Shown: one piece after another, positions 23,466 to 36,420 of the stretch
Layout of the letters: the number at the start of each line of letters is the position of its first letter
Position numbering within the stretch: position 1 is the first letter of the stretch
Source of the DNA: Holotrichia oblita
Lineage: Eukaryota; Arthropoda; Insecta; Coleoptera; Scarabaeidae
NCBI GenBank assembly: GCA_023690525.1
Contig: CM043018.1
Span: forward strand, 60,426,377 to 60,490,376
Length of the DNA stretch: 64,000 nucleotides
Direction of reading: 5' to 3'
The notes under the pieces: generated by a model
Database searches by the model: none
Told to the model about the DNA's origin: nothing
The model's input: the letters and a program-made list of their open reading frames with translations, nothing else
Translations under genes and position numbers: made by a program

Positions 23466-25549
23466 TTAGTACTAATAATAGCTGTCGTAGAGGCAATTGG
23501 GGATCCCTCTCACGGCCTTATAAAACCGCGTATCGCGACGCGACCTTCGCCATCGGTCGTCCGAAAGAACGATCTACTGCTTAGGCTATACGACGACGGG
23601 GACGTACGCGCCGCCGCCGAGTTATTCTCGAAAAACGAAAAAACCGTTCCGGACCCCCCCGAGACCGACTTTGACCGGTCGTATCTTCCAAACGGTACCG
23701 TCCACGTCCAAATTACCCCTTACCAGATATATTCTTCTCGACGAGTACTAGCCGATACCCGCACGTTCGCAAAAAAAAAAAAAAAACACAACAAAGATGG
23801 CGGACTTTTGCGTAACGCGCGTCGCCGCGTTTCGTACACGTACGCCGTCCTCCGCGCCATCGCGAACCGTACCGACGCCAAGAAATCGATTTTTTTTCGG
23901 GGCCGCCTTCTTTACGCAACACCCTGTATCATCGCGAAAATCATCCTATCGAAAAAGCACTCTCGCCATCCGATTCCCGGACGCCTCCGCACGCAGAATC
24001 TTGAAAAATTTTTTTTTACGAGACCGCCTTCTTAACGCAACACCCTGTATATTATCGCAAAATTAACGTTATCGAAAAAATACACCCGCCATCCGATTTC
24101 CGGGCGTCTCCGCACCACGAATCCAAAAAAAAAAGTTCCTATTTCTATTTAAAAAAAACAAGATGGCGGCCCATTTTGGCGTCGCGCGACGACCTACGAT
24201 CTTCTAACCGGTCCCAATCGAAAGAGCGGGTCCGTTCCCCATAAGGATACCCCCGTTTAGCTCCGAAGCGACTTTAAATACCTTAAAAAAATTTCGATCC
24301 GGACCAAAACCTACGGGGAAAAAATTTCCTCTTTAATACTAATAATAGCTGAAGCAAGAAAAACGGGGGCCCCTCTGACGGCCGTACGGATCCTACGATC
24401 GCGACGCGACCTTCGCCATCGGTCGTCCGGATAGACGTTTTACTGCTTAGGCTATACGAGGACCCGGACGTACGCGCCGTCTCCGCGTTATTCGCAAAAA
24501 ACCGAAAATCGCGTTCGGCATCGTTCAAAAAACCGACTTTGACCGGACGTATCTTCTAAACGGTACCGTCCACGTCCAAATTACCCCTTACCAGATATAT
24601 TCTTCTCGACGAGTACTAGCCGATACCCGCACGTTCGCAAAAAAAAAAAAAAAAAACACAACAAAGATGGCGGACTTTTGCGTAACGCGCGACGCCACGT
24701 TCCGTACACGTACGTCGTCCTTCGCGCCATCGCGAACCCTACCGACGCCAAGAAATCGATTTTTTTTCGGGGCCGCCTTCTTTACGCAACACCCTGTATA
24801 TCATCGCGAAAATCATCCTATCGAAAAAGCACGCTCGCCATCCGATTCCCGGACGCCTCCGCACGCAGAATCTTGAAAAAAAAATTTTTTACGAGACCGC
24901 CTTCTTAACGCAACACCCTGTATATTATCGCAAAATTAACGTTATCGAAAAAATACACCCGCCATCCGATTTCCGGGCGTCTCCGCACCACGAATCCAAA
25001 AAAAAAAAGTTCCTATTTCTATTTAAAAAAAAACAAGATGGCGGCCCATTTTGGCGTCGCGCGACGACCTACGATCTTCTAACCGGTCCCAATCGAAAGA
25101 GCGGGTCCGTTCCCCATAAGGATACCCCCGTTTAGCTCCGACGCGACTTTAAATACCTTAAAAAAATTTCGATCCGGACCAAAACCTATAGGGCGGCCAT
25201 TTTGAAAAAATTCCCTTATTAATACTAATAATAGCTGAAGCAAGAAAAACGGGGGCCCCTCTGACGGCCGTACGGATCCTACGATCGCGACGCGACCTTC
25301 GCCATCGGTCGTCCGGATAGACGTTTTACTGCTTAGGCTATACGAGGACCCGGACGTACGCGCCGTCTCCGCGTTATTCGCAAAAAACCGAAAATCGCGT
25401 TCGGCATCGTTCAAAAAACCGACTTTGACCGGACGTATCTTCTAAACGGTACCGTCCACGTCCAAATTACCCCTTACCAGATATATTCTTCTCGACGAGT
25501 ACTAGCCGATACCCGCACGTTCGCAAAAAAAAAAAAAAAAAAAAAAAAA
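23466..25549 (+). repeat. ~870-bp CpG-rich tandem array 2
   Basis: Monomers start at 23466 (subfamily A), 24333 and 25219 (subfamily C, GAAGCAAGAAAAACGGGGG after the start). The last is cut at a 25-A run (25525-25549), the same monomer position as in arrays 1 and 3. It joins the conserved AAGTCCACTCAACGACTTTG segment. Confidence 0.93.
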
Positions 25550-25784
25550 GAAGTCCACTCAACGACTTTGACAGGTAAACAATGAAATCCCTAACGAATT
25601 TCCTATCTTCTAAATATTACGAGATTTATTTAATATTTATACGTTAACACCTATATAATTACCCGTAAAGACGTATTGTTTACTATAAAACGTAATCCGA
25701 CAGCTTTTTCATATACCTAATTAAGAACGTTAGTGAATTTTTCCTTTGAACTATTTACAACACTGCGAGAAGGCGAAGCAGGCG

Positions 25785-28700
25785 CGAAATTTGAATATTA
25801 TGGAATAACTTAAAACATGCTATCTCCCTAAAAATACAGATACATATGTCATGATAAACACATTTGTCAATATTCTATTTGATAAAATGTATAAAGTGTA
25901 GAAGGATGACTTAAATATTTATGGCTACAAACAATGTCCGTAATTATTATATTGCAGGCGCGAAATTTGAATATTATGGAATAACTTTAAACTTGCTATT
26001 TCTCTAAAAATACAGATATATATGTCATGATAAACACATTTGTCAATATTCTATTTGATAAAATGTATAAATTGTAGAAGGATGACTTAAATATTTATAG
26101 CTACAAACGGGCGCGTAATTTAAATATTATGGAATAACTGAAAACATGCTATCTCCCTAAAAATACAGATACATATGTCATGATAAACACATTTGTCAAT
26201 ATTCTATTTGATAAAATGTATAAAGTGTAGAAGGATGACTTAAATATTTATGGCTACAAACAATGTCCGTAATTATTATATTGCAGGCGCGAAATTTGAA
26301 TATTATGGAATAACTTTAAACTTGCTATTTCTCTAAAAATACAGATATATATGTCATGATAAACACATTTGTCAATATTCTATTTGATAAAATGTATAAA
26401 TTGTTGAAGGATGACTTAAATATTTATGGCTACAAACAGTGTCCGTAATTATTATATTGCAGGCGCGAAATTTGAATATTATAGAATAACTTAAAACATG
26501 CTATCTCCCTAAAAATACAGATACATATGTCATATTAAACACATTTATCAATATTCTATTTGATGAAATGTATAAATTGTAGAAGGATGACTTAAATATT
26601 TATAGCTACAAACAGGGTCCGTTCAATGTGACATGTAATACTACGTTTATATGTCAAAAATTACATACAAATATCCGATATAAATGACATTACGAATGTA
26701 AATTCAAGTAAATACATTGTTTTGCTTTAAGAACACTGCGAGGAAGACGAATATTGCAGGCGGGTAATTTGAATATTATGGAATAACTTAAAACATGCTA
26801 TCTCCCTAAAAATACAGATACATATGTCATGATAAACACATTTGTCAATATTCTATTTGATGAAATGTTTAAATTGTAAAAGGATGACTTAAATATTTAT
26901 GGCTACAAACAGTGTCCGTAATTATTATATTGCAGGCGCGAAATTTGAATATTATGGAATAACTTAAAACATGCTATCTCCCTAAAAATACATATACATA
27001 TGTCATGATAAACACATTTGTCAATATTCTATTTGATAAAATGTATAAATTGTAGAAGGATGACTTAAATATTTATAGCTACAAACGGGCGCGTAATTTG
27101 AATATTATGGAATAACTGAAAACATGCTATCTCCCTAAAAATACATATACATATGTCATGATAAACACATTTGTCAATATTCTATTTGATAAAATGTATA
27201 AATTGTTGAAGGATGACTTAAATATTTATGGCTACAAACAGTGTCCGTAATTATTATATTGCAGGCGCGAAATTTGAATATTATGGAATAACTTAAAACA
27301 TGCTATCTCCCTAAAAATACAGATACATATGTCATATTAAGCACATTTGTCAATATTCTATTTGATGAAATGTATAAATTGTAGAAGGATGACTTAAATA
27401 TTTATAGCTACAAACAGGGTCCGTTCAATGTGACATGTAATACTACGTTTATATGTCAAAAATTACATACAAATATCCGATATAAATGACATTACCAATG
27501 TAAATTCCAGTAAATACATTGTTTTGCTTTAAGAACACTGCGAGGAAGACGAATATTGCAGGCGGGTAATTTGAATATTATGGAATAACTTAAAACATGC
27601 TATCTCCCTAAAAATACAGATACATATGTCATGATAAACACATTTGTCAATATTCTATTTGATGAAATGTATAAATTGTAGAAGGATGACTTAAATATTT
27701 ATGGCTACAAACAGTGTCCGTAATTATTATATTGCAGGCGCGAAATTTGAATATTATGGAATAACTTAAAACATGCTATTTCTCTAAAAATACAGATATA
27801 TATGTCATGATAAACACATTTGTCAATATTCTCTTTGATGAAATGTATAAATTGTAGAAGGATGACTTAAATATTTATAGCTACAAACAGTGTCCGTAAT
27901 TATTTCAATGTGACATGTAATACTACGTTTATATGTCAAAAATTAGATACAAATATCCGATATAAATGACATTACCAATGTAAATTCCAGTAAATACATT
28001 GTTTTGCTTTAAGAACACTGCGAGGAAGACGAATATTGCAGGCGGGTAATTTGAATATTATGGAATAACTTAAAACATGCTATCTCCCTAAAAATACAGA
28101 TACATATGTCATGATAAACACATTTGTCAATATTCTATTTGATGAAATGTATAAATTGTAGAAGGATGACTTAAATATTTATGGCTACAAACAGTGTCCG
28201 TAATTATTATATTGCAGGCGCGAAATTTGAATATTATGGAATAACTTAAAACATGCTATTTCTCTAAAAATACAGATATATATGTCATGATAAACACATT
28301 TGTCAATATTCTCTTTGATGAAATGTATAAATTGTAGAAGGATGACTTAAATATTTATAGCTACAAACAGTGTCCGTAATTATTTCAATGTGACATGTAA
28401 TACTACGTTTATATGTCAAAAATTAGATACAAATATCCGATATAAATGACATTACCAATGTAAATTCCAGTAAATACATTGTTTTGCTTTAAGAACACTG
28501 CGAGGAAGACGAATATTGCAGGCGGGTAATTTGAATATTATGGAATAACTTAAAACATGCTATCTCCCTAAAAATACAGATACATATGTCATGATAAACA
28601 CATTTGTCAATATTCTATTTGATGAAATGTATAAATTGTAGAAGGATGACTTAAATATTTATGGCTACAAACAGTGTCCGTAATTATTATATTGCAGGCG

Positions 28701-28865
28701 CGAAATTTGAATATTATGGAATAACTTAAAACATGCTATTTCTCTAAAAATACAGATATATATGTCATGATAAACACATTTGTCAATATTCTCTTTGATG
28801 AAATGTATAAATTGTAGAAGGATGACTTAAATATTTATAGCTACAAACAGTGTCCGTAATTATTT
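25785..28865 (+). repeat. 176-bp tandem repeats, array ii, with 480-bp higher-order units
   Basis: About 15 units occur. From 27541 the order becomes strictly periodic at exactly 480 bp: CGAGGAAGACGAATATTGC recurs at 27541, 28021 and 28501 with almost no differences. Each higher-order unit consists of two 176-bp units plus a ~128-bp linker. Earlier units show more variants and shortened junctions (for example 26107 and 27090, GGGCGCGTAATT). Confidence 0.93.
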
Positions 28866-30045
28866 CATGATGATGTTGAAAGTTAGATACAAATATCCCG
28901 TATAAATGACGGTATAAATGTAAAATCCACTGAATACGTTGTTTTTCTTTTCTTTATTTTAAAGCCATCTTGAATGACAAACTCAGTAGCGTGCACACGA
29001 GCGCAGTATGATTGAAATATTCTGCTATTGATATTATAATAATATACATTGTGTAAGGAGTTTGACTGCCAAAGTTTTCCCAGCATATGGAGCAAATAAA
29101 TAGAATTAAAACATTTTATTATGAAGTAGGCGTTAAAATAAATAGTTTTCCAGAAAAACAAAAGCAAAGTTCTAACTTTTCAATCGCGCCATCTTAAGCA
29201 GTTATAAGTATTTTAAAATGTGAATTTTACAATGAACTTATCACGTAAATACAAAGAAAAAAATTGTTAAATATAGAAGTTTCTTCTACAATCTAAGCTA
29301 AGGTAAAAAAAATTGAAATCGAAATACATAGGTACATGTAAAATGTCTATAGCTTTGGCAACGCTGAAACATGACTTACCATAACTTTATACAAACGGAT
29401 ATGTTACTGCAGGTAAGGACTGCGGAGTCGATGAGAAAATGGCAGACGTTGCACTTTTGAAGAATAAACTGCCTCATACAATTCAGTAATCCAACAAGTA
29501 GTGTATGTTTAAAATTTACCCAATAATGCCGAAGTATTAAAAATTTTTATAAAAGATACTATATCCACCTTACCAATTCAGGAAATCCGAAATAGTTTTA
29601 GGGAACTGCGACGGAAGTTGCAAATGAAGATGACACAATTGCAATACTGACCAATATTGGACTTTATCAAAGAAGGCCGATCATTCTAAAAATTTGCATA
29701 ATGCCATAGCTTTTCATTCTGAACAAGTTTTCTTAGTAATACTTTGGCGTACTGTGAATGGAAGAGGTAGTTTACCGAGAACTAAAATTAGTGCTTTCTC
29801 AAGTGTAAAGGCCTAATTAACTTTAAAAAATCAAAAGCAAACTAAAAATTAGTATCAGTCCAAGCAGGGCGGAATTCCAAAATATTGAATTCCAATTCGG
29901 AAATCTTTGGTCAATCATATCTATCGTAAATTCAATCCGGGGAAATACACTATAATAAATCAAATATTAAACTGTACGAGTTTGGTGGACCAGCTATTAT
30001 ATATCTGCGGAGATAGCGCTGGTCTCTCAAAGCGGTGCTGGTCTA
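28866..30045. other. Unique spacer of Helitron unit 2
   Basis: This is a second copy of the 22191-23330 segment with few substitutions and a 36-bp stretch (about 29671-29710) absent from the first copy. No gene is supported. Confidence 0.5.
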
Positions 30046-30163
30046 TAGTGGTGGTTCTGATCTGTTGAGGGGGTGCTGGTCTGTCGAGGTGGTTCTGGTC
30101 TGTTGAGATGGTGCTGGTCTGTTGAGGTGGTCCAAACTCGAAGAGTTTGGGTGGGTCAGCTAG
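30046..30163 (+). repeat. Helitron 3' end 2: minisatellite, hairpin, CTAG
   Basis: The hairpin CCAAACTC-GAA-GAGTTTGG lies at 30132-30150, followed by 9 nt and CTAG at 30160-30163, then T. The upstream minisatellite has one repeat fewer than end 1. Confidence 0.8.
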
Positions 30164-33100
30164 TTAGTACTAATAATAGCTGTCGTAGAGGCAATTGGGG
30201 ATCCCTCTCACGGCCTTATAAAACCGCGTATCGCGACGCGACCTTCGCCATCGGTCGTCCGAAAGAACGATCTACTGCTTAGGCTATACGACGACGGGGA
30301 CGTACGCGCCGCCGCCGAGTTATTCTCGAAAAACGAAAAAACCGTTCCGGACCCCCCCCGAGACCGACTTTGACCGGTCGTATCTTCCAAACGGTACCGT
30401 CCACGTCCAAATTACCCCTTACCAGATATATTCTTCTCGACGAGTACTAGCCGATACCCGCACGTTCGCAAAAAAAAAAAAAAAACACAACAAAGATGGC
30501 GGACTTTTGCGTAACGCGCGTCGCCGCGTTTCGTACACGTACGCCGTCCTCCGCGCCATCGCGAACCGTACCGACGCCAAGAAATCGATTTTTTTTCGGG
30601 GCCGCCTTCTTTACGCAACACCCTGTATCATCGCGAAAATCATCCTATCGAAAAAGCACTCTCGCCATCCGATTCCCGGACGCCTCCGCACGCAGAATCT
30701 TGAAAAATTTTTTTTTACGAGACCGCCTTCTTAACGCAACACCCTGTATATTATCGCAAAATTAACGTTATCGAAAAAATACACCCGCCATCCGATTTCC
30801 GGGCGTCTCCGCACCACGAATCCAAAAAAAAAAAGTTCCTATTTCTATTTAAAAAAAACAAGATGGCGGCCCATTTTGGCGTCGCGCGACGACCTACGAT
30901 CTTCTAACCGGTCCCAATCGAAAGAGCGGGTCCGTTCCCCATAAGGATACCCCCGTTTAGCTCCGAAGCGACTTTAAATACCTTAAAAAATTTCGATCCG
31001 GACCAAAACCTACGGGGAAAAATTTCCTCTTTAGTACTAATAATAGCTGTCGTAGAGGCAATTGGGGATCCCTCTCACGGCCTTATAAAACCGCGTATCG
31101 CGACGCGACCTTCGCCATCGGTCGTCCGAAAGAACGATCTACTGCTTAGGCTATACGACGACGGGGACGTACGCGCCGCCGCCGAGTTATTCTCGAAAAA
31201 CGAAAAAACCGTTCCGGACCCCCCCCCCCGAGACCGACTTTGACCGGTCGTATCTTCCAAACGGTACCGTCCACGTCAAAATTACCCCTTACCAGATATA
31301 TTCTTCTCGACGAGTACTAGCCGATACCCGCACGTTCGCAAAAAAAAAAAAAAAAAAAACAACAAAGATGGCGGACTTTTGCGTAACGCGCGTCGCCGCG
31401 TTTCGTACACGTACGCCGTCCTCCGCGCCATCGCGAACCGTACCGACGCCAAGAAATCGATTTTTTTTCGGGGCCGCCTTCTTTACGCAACACCCTGTAT
31501 CATCGCGAAAATCATCCTATCGAAAAAGCACTCTCGCCATCCGATTCCCGGACGCCTCCGCACGCAGAATCTTGAAAAATTTTTTTTTTACGAGACCGCC
31601 TTCTTAACGCAACACCCTGTATATTATCGCAAAATTAACGTTATCGAAAAAATACACCCGCCATCCGATTTCCGGGCGTCTCCGCACCACGAATCCAAAA
31701 AAAAGTTCCTATTTCTATTTAAAAAAAACAAGATGGCGGCCCATTTTGGCGTCGCGCGACGACCTACGATCTTCTAACCGGTCCCAATCGAAAGAGCGGG
31801 TCCGTTCCCCATAAGGATACCCCCGTTTAGCTCCGAAGCGACTTTAAATACCTTAAAAAAATTTCGATCCGGACCAAAACCTACGGGGAAAAAATTTCCT
31901 CTTTAGTACTAATAATAGCTGTCGTAGAGGCAATTGGGGATCCCTCTCACGGCCTTATAAAACCGCGTATCGCGACGCGACCTTCGCCATCGGTCGTCCG
32001 AAAGAACGATCTACTGCTTAGGCTATACGACGACGGGGACGTACGCGCCGCCGCCGAGTTATTCTCGAAAAACGAAAAAACCGTTCCGGACCCCCCCCCG
32101 AGACCGACTTTGACCGGTCGTATCTTCCAAACGGTACCGTCCACGTCAAAATTACCCCTTACCCGATATATTCTTCTCGACGAGTACTAGCCGATACCCG
32201 CACGTTCGCAAAAAAAAAAAAAAAAAAAAAACACAACAAAGATGGCGGACTTTTGCGTAACGCGCGTCGCCGCGTTTCGTACACGTACGCCGTCCTCCGC
32301 GCCATCGCGAACCGTACCGACGCCAAGAAATCGATTTTTTTTCGGGGCCGCCTTCTTTACGCAACACCCTGTATCATCGCGAAAATCATCCTATCGAAAA
32401 AGCACTCTCGCCATCCGATTCCCGGACGCCTCCGCACGCAGAATCTTGAAAAATTTTTTTTACGAGACCGCCTTCTTAACGCAACACCCTGTATATTATC
32501 GCAAAATTAACGTTATCGAAAAAATACACCCGCCATCCGATTTCCGGGCGTCTCCGCACCACGAATCCAAAAAAAAAGTTCCTATTTCTATTTAAAAAAA
32601 ACAAGATGGCGGCCCATTTTGGCGTCGCGCGACGACCTACGATCTTCTAACCGGTCCCAATCGAAAGAGCGGGTCCGTTCCCCATAAGGATACCCCCGTT
32701 TAGCTCCGAAGCGACTTTAAATACCTTAAAAAAATTTCGACCCGGACCAAAACCTACGGGGAAAAAATTTCCTCTTTAGTACTAATAATAGCTGTCGTAG
32801 AGGCAATTGGGTATCCCTCTCACGGCCTTATAAAACCGCGTATCGCGACGCGACCTTCGCCATCGGTCGTCCGAAAGAACGATCTACTCATTAGGCTATA
32901 CGACGACGGGGACGTACGCGCCGCCGCCGAGTTATTCCCGAAAAACGAAAAAACCGTTCCGGACCCCCCCCGAGACCGACTTTGACCGGTCGTATCTTCC
33001 AAACGGTACCGTCTACGTCGAAATTACCCCTTACCAGATATATTCTTCTCGACGAGTACTAGCCGATACCCGCACGTTCGCAAAAAAAAAAAAAAAAAAC

Positions 33101-33973
33101 AACAAAGATGGCGGACTTTTGCGTAACGCGCGTCGCCGCGTTTCGTACACGTACGCCGTCCTCCGCGCCATCGCGAACCGTACCGACGCCAAGAAATCGA
33201 TTTTTTTTCGGGGCCGCCTTCTTTACGCAACACCCTGTATAATCGCGAAAATCATCCTATCGAAAAAGCACTCTCGCCATCCGATTCCCGGACGCCTCCG
33301 CACGCAGAATCTTGAAAAATTTTTTTTACGAGACCGCCTTCTTAACGCAACACCCTGTATATTATCGCAAAATTAACGCTATCGAAAAAATACACCCGCC
33401 ATCCGATTTCCGGGCGTCTCCGCACCACGAATCCAAAAAAAAAAGTTCCTATTTCTATTTAAAAAAAACAAGATGGCGGCCCATTTTGGCGTCGCGCGAC
33501 GACCTACGATCTTCTAACCGGTCCCAATCGAAAGAGCGGGTCCGTTCCCCATAAGGATACCCCCGTTTAGCTCCGAAGCGACTTTAAATACCTTAAAAAA
33601 ATTTCGATCCGGACCAAAAACTACGGGGAAAAAATTTCCCCTTTAGTACTAATAATAGCTGTCGTAGAGGCAATTGGGTATCCCTCTCACGGCCTTATAA
33701 AACCGCGTATCGCGACGCGACCTTCGCCATCGGTCGTCCGAAAGAACGATCTACTCATTAGGCTATACGACGACGGGGACGTACGCGCCGCCGCCGAGTT
33801 ATTCCCGAAAAACGAAAAAACCGTTCCGGACCCCCCCCGAGACCGACTTTGACCGGTCGTATCTTCCAAACGGTACCGTCTACGTCGAAATTACCCCTTA
33901 CACGATATATTCTTCTCGACGAGTACTAGCCGATACCCGCACGTTCGCAAAAAAAAAAAAAAAAAAAAAAAAA
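30164..33973 (+). repeat. ~870-bp CpG-rich tandem array 3
   Basis: There are five monomers, all subfamily A, starting at 30164, 31031, 31903, 32776 and 33643 (867, 867-873 bp). The fifth is cut at a 25-A run (33949-33973). Monomers 4 and 5 share private variants (GGTATCCC for GGGATCCC, CTACTCATTAGG for CTACTGCTTAGG, GTCTACGTCG for GTCCACGTCA), so they descend from a local duplication. C-run and A-run lengths vary between monomers. Confidence 0.94.
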
Positions 33974-34205
33974 TAAGTCCAGTCAACGACTTTGACAGGT
34001 AAACAATGAAATCCCTAACGAATTTCCTATCTTCTAAATATTACGAGATTTATTTAATATTTATACGTTAACACCTATATAGTGACCCGTAAAGACGTAT
34101 TGTTTACTATAAAACGCAATCCGACAGCTTTTTCATATACCTAATCAAGAATGTTAGTGAATTTTTTCGTTGAACTATTTAGAACGCTGCGAGAAGGCGA
34201 AGAAC

Positions 34206-35065
34206 CCGCGAAATTTGAATATTATGGAATAACTTGAAACATGCTATCTCCCTAAAAATACAGATATATATGTCATGATAAACACATTTGTCAATATTCT
34301 ATTTGATCAAATGTATAAATTGCAAAAGGATGACTTAAATATTTATGGCTACAAACGGGCGCCTAATTTGAATATTATGGAATAACTTAAAACATGCTAT
34401 TTCTCTAAAAATACAGATACATATGTCATGATAAACACATTTGTCAATATTCTATTTGATGAAATGTATAAATTGTAGAAGGATGGCTTAAATATTTATG
34501 GCTACAAACAGTGTCCGTAATTATTATATTGCAGGCGCGAAATTTGAATATTATGGAATAACTTAAAATATGCTATCTCCCTAAAAATACAGATATATAT
34601 GTCCTGATAAACACATTTGTCAATATTCTATTTGATGAAATGTATAAATTGTAGAAGGATGGCTTAAATATTTATGGCTACAAACAGTGTCCGTAATTAT
34701 TATATTGCAGGCGCGAAATTTGAATATTATGGAATAACTTAAAATATGCTATCTCCCTAAAAATACAGATATATATGTCCTGATAAACACATTTGTCAAT
34801 ATTCTATTTGATCAAATGTATAAATTGTAGAAGGATGACTTAAATATTTATGGCTAGAAACAGTGTCCGTAATTATTATATTGCAGGCGCGAAATTTGAA
34901 TATTATGGAATAACTTCAAACATGCTATCTCCCTAAAAATACAGATATATATGTCCTGATAAACACATTTGTCAATATTCTATTTGATGAAATGTATAAA
35001 TTGTAGAAGGATGACTTAAATATTTATGGCTACAAACAGGGTCCGTAATTATTTCAATGTGACAT
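34206..35065 (+). repeat. 176-bp tandem repeats, array iii
   Basis: There are five units, with private variants such as ATGTCCTGATAAACAC shared by units 3-5. The following segment (35066-35170) keeps partial similarity to the unit 1/2 spacer, up to GAGCCTTCTTGATTGTCAAAC, then diverges. Confidence 0.9.
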
Positions 35066-35170
35066 GTAATAGGTATTACGTTTATATGTCAAAAATTACA
35101 TACAAATATCCGATATAAGTAACATCTAATGCTATGCTTTTTTTATTTTAGAGCCTTCTTGATTGTCAAA

Positions 35171-35570
35171 CTTCGTACGTTCTATTTTAATCCGTGGTTA
35201 CATCGAGATCACTATTTTAATAACATATTCAAAACAAGTAGCGATCTCAAGTAACAGTTTTAAAATAATTGGATACATCTTATAAATACAGGGAGAGCGA
35301 GATTTATTTGAATCTATTTGGCATACCTTTGTGCAGGTTGGGGATATTCATGAACCAGAGCTGACAAATGTGTTCAAACAATCTTGCTCTCTCGATATAT
35401 TTTATAGAAGTCATATTTGTACGTTATACAAATTACACCTATAAATGTTACGTCGTGTAATACTTCTTTAATATGTAAACTATTACAGATGTAAACTATT
35501 ATTAGAGTTTTATTAAACTTAAACTACCGAAAAGCAATTACACGTTAAAAATCAAACTTCATCATATATT
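35171..35570. other. AT-rich gene-free DNA
   Basis: This is the transition from the shared Helitron 5' modules to sequence found only in the giant unit. No feature was seen. Confidence 0.45.
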
Positions 35571-36420
35571 ACTTCATTTGTCTTTATTATTGTTTCAAAT
35601 TCCATGTTTACACTTCTCATACAATTTCTGGTAACAACTTAACAAATTAATAAGTTTTTTTTATCAACTATCTACATTTTGTAACAAACATTTGATATAA
35701 ACTTATACAACGTAAATATGTGTATATAAAGCTAAATATTGTTTACTACATCGCACACTAAGCAGTATTAATGACAATAGACTTAACAATAAATCTTATA
35801 GATACTAACAACATCTCTAACATGACAAAATATTACATAGAATAAAACGTTATTGCATAGTGCAGTACAATGTAACAAAATGTAAAGAGAATACTAGCAT
35901 TGCATTATTCTAACATTAATTTCTACGACACCGAGTAATGAAAAGAATTTTTTTGAATTCCCTTCTCTATAATGCATCGTACCACTGCGTATTCATTCAT
36001 TTGTCTTTATTATTGTTTCAAATTCCATGTTTACACTTCTCATACAATTTCTGGTAACAACTTGACACATTAATAATTTTTTTTTATCTACATACATCAT
36101 ATTTTGTAACAAACATTCGATATAAACTCATACAAGGTAAATATATGTGTATATAAAGCAAAATATTGCTTACTACACCGCACACTAAGCAGTATTAATG
36201 ACAATAGACTTAACAATAAACCTTATAGATCGTAACAACATCTCTAACATGACAAAATATTACATAGAAGAAAACTTTATTGCATAGTGCAGTACAATGT
36301 AACAAAATCTAAAGAGAGTACTAGCATTGCATTATTCTAACATTAATTTCTACGACACCGGGTAATGAAAAGAATTTTTTTGAATTCTCTCCTCTATAAT
36401 GCATCGTACCACTGCATAAT
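35571..36420 (+). repeat. ~425-bp tandem repeat, two copies
   Basis: CATTTGTCTTTATTATTGTT recurs at 35575 and 35999. The same repeat family expands to six copies at 41640-44338. Confidence 0.92.

Larger units (their letters stand above)
23466..30163 (+). mobile_element. Non-autonomous Helitron-like unit 2 (proposed)
   Basis: It starts at TTAGTACT immediately after CTAG of unit 1 and ends at CTAG 30160-30163. It has the same module order as unit 1, but with 15 copies of the 176-bp repeat instead of 5, giving 6.7 kb against 4.6 kb. The unique spacer and terminal modules are nearly identical to those of unit 1, so the units are recent duplicates or successive rolling-circle products. Confidence 0.45.

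Noticed and set aside
19210..33376. Repeated open frames on both strands of the ~870-bp monomers (for example 19210-19479, 31379-31777)
   Set aside because: They recur only with the monomers, overlap on both strands, run through homopolymers of varying length that shift the frame between copies, and show no domain. They reflect low stop-codon density in CpG-rich DNA.
18876..35065. CRISPR array
   Set aside because: Repeat units are hundreds of bases long and contiguous, with no short repeat/unique spacer alternation. The genome is eukaryotic.
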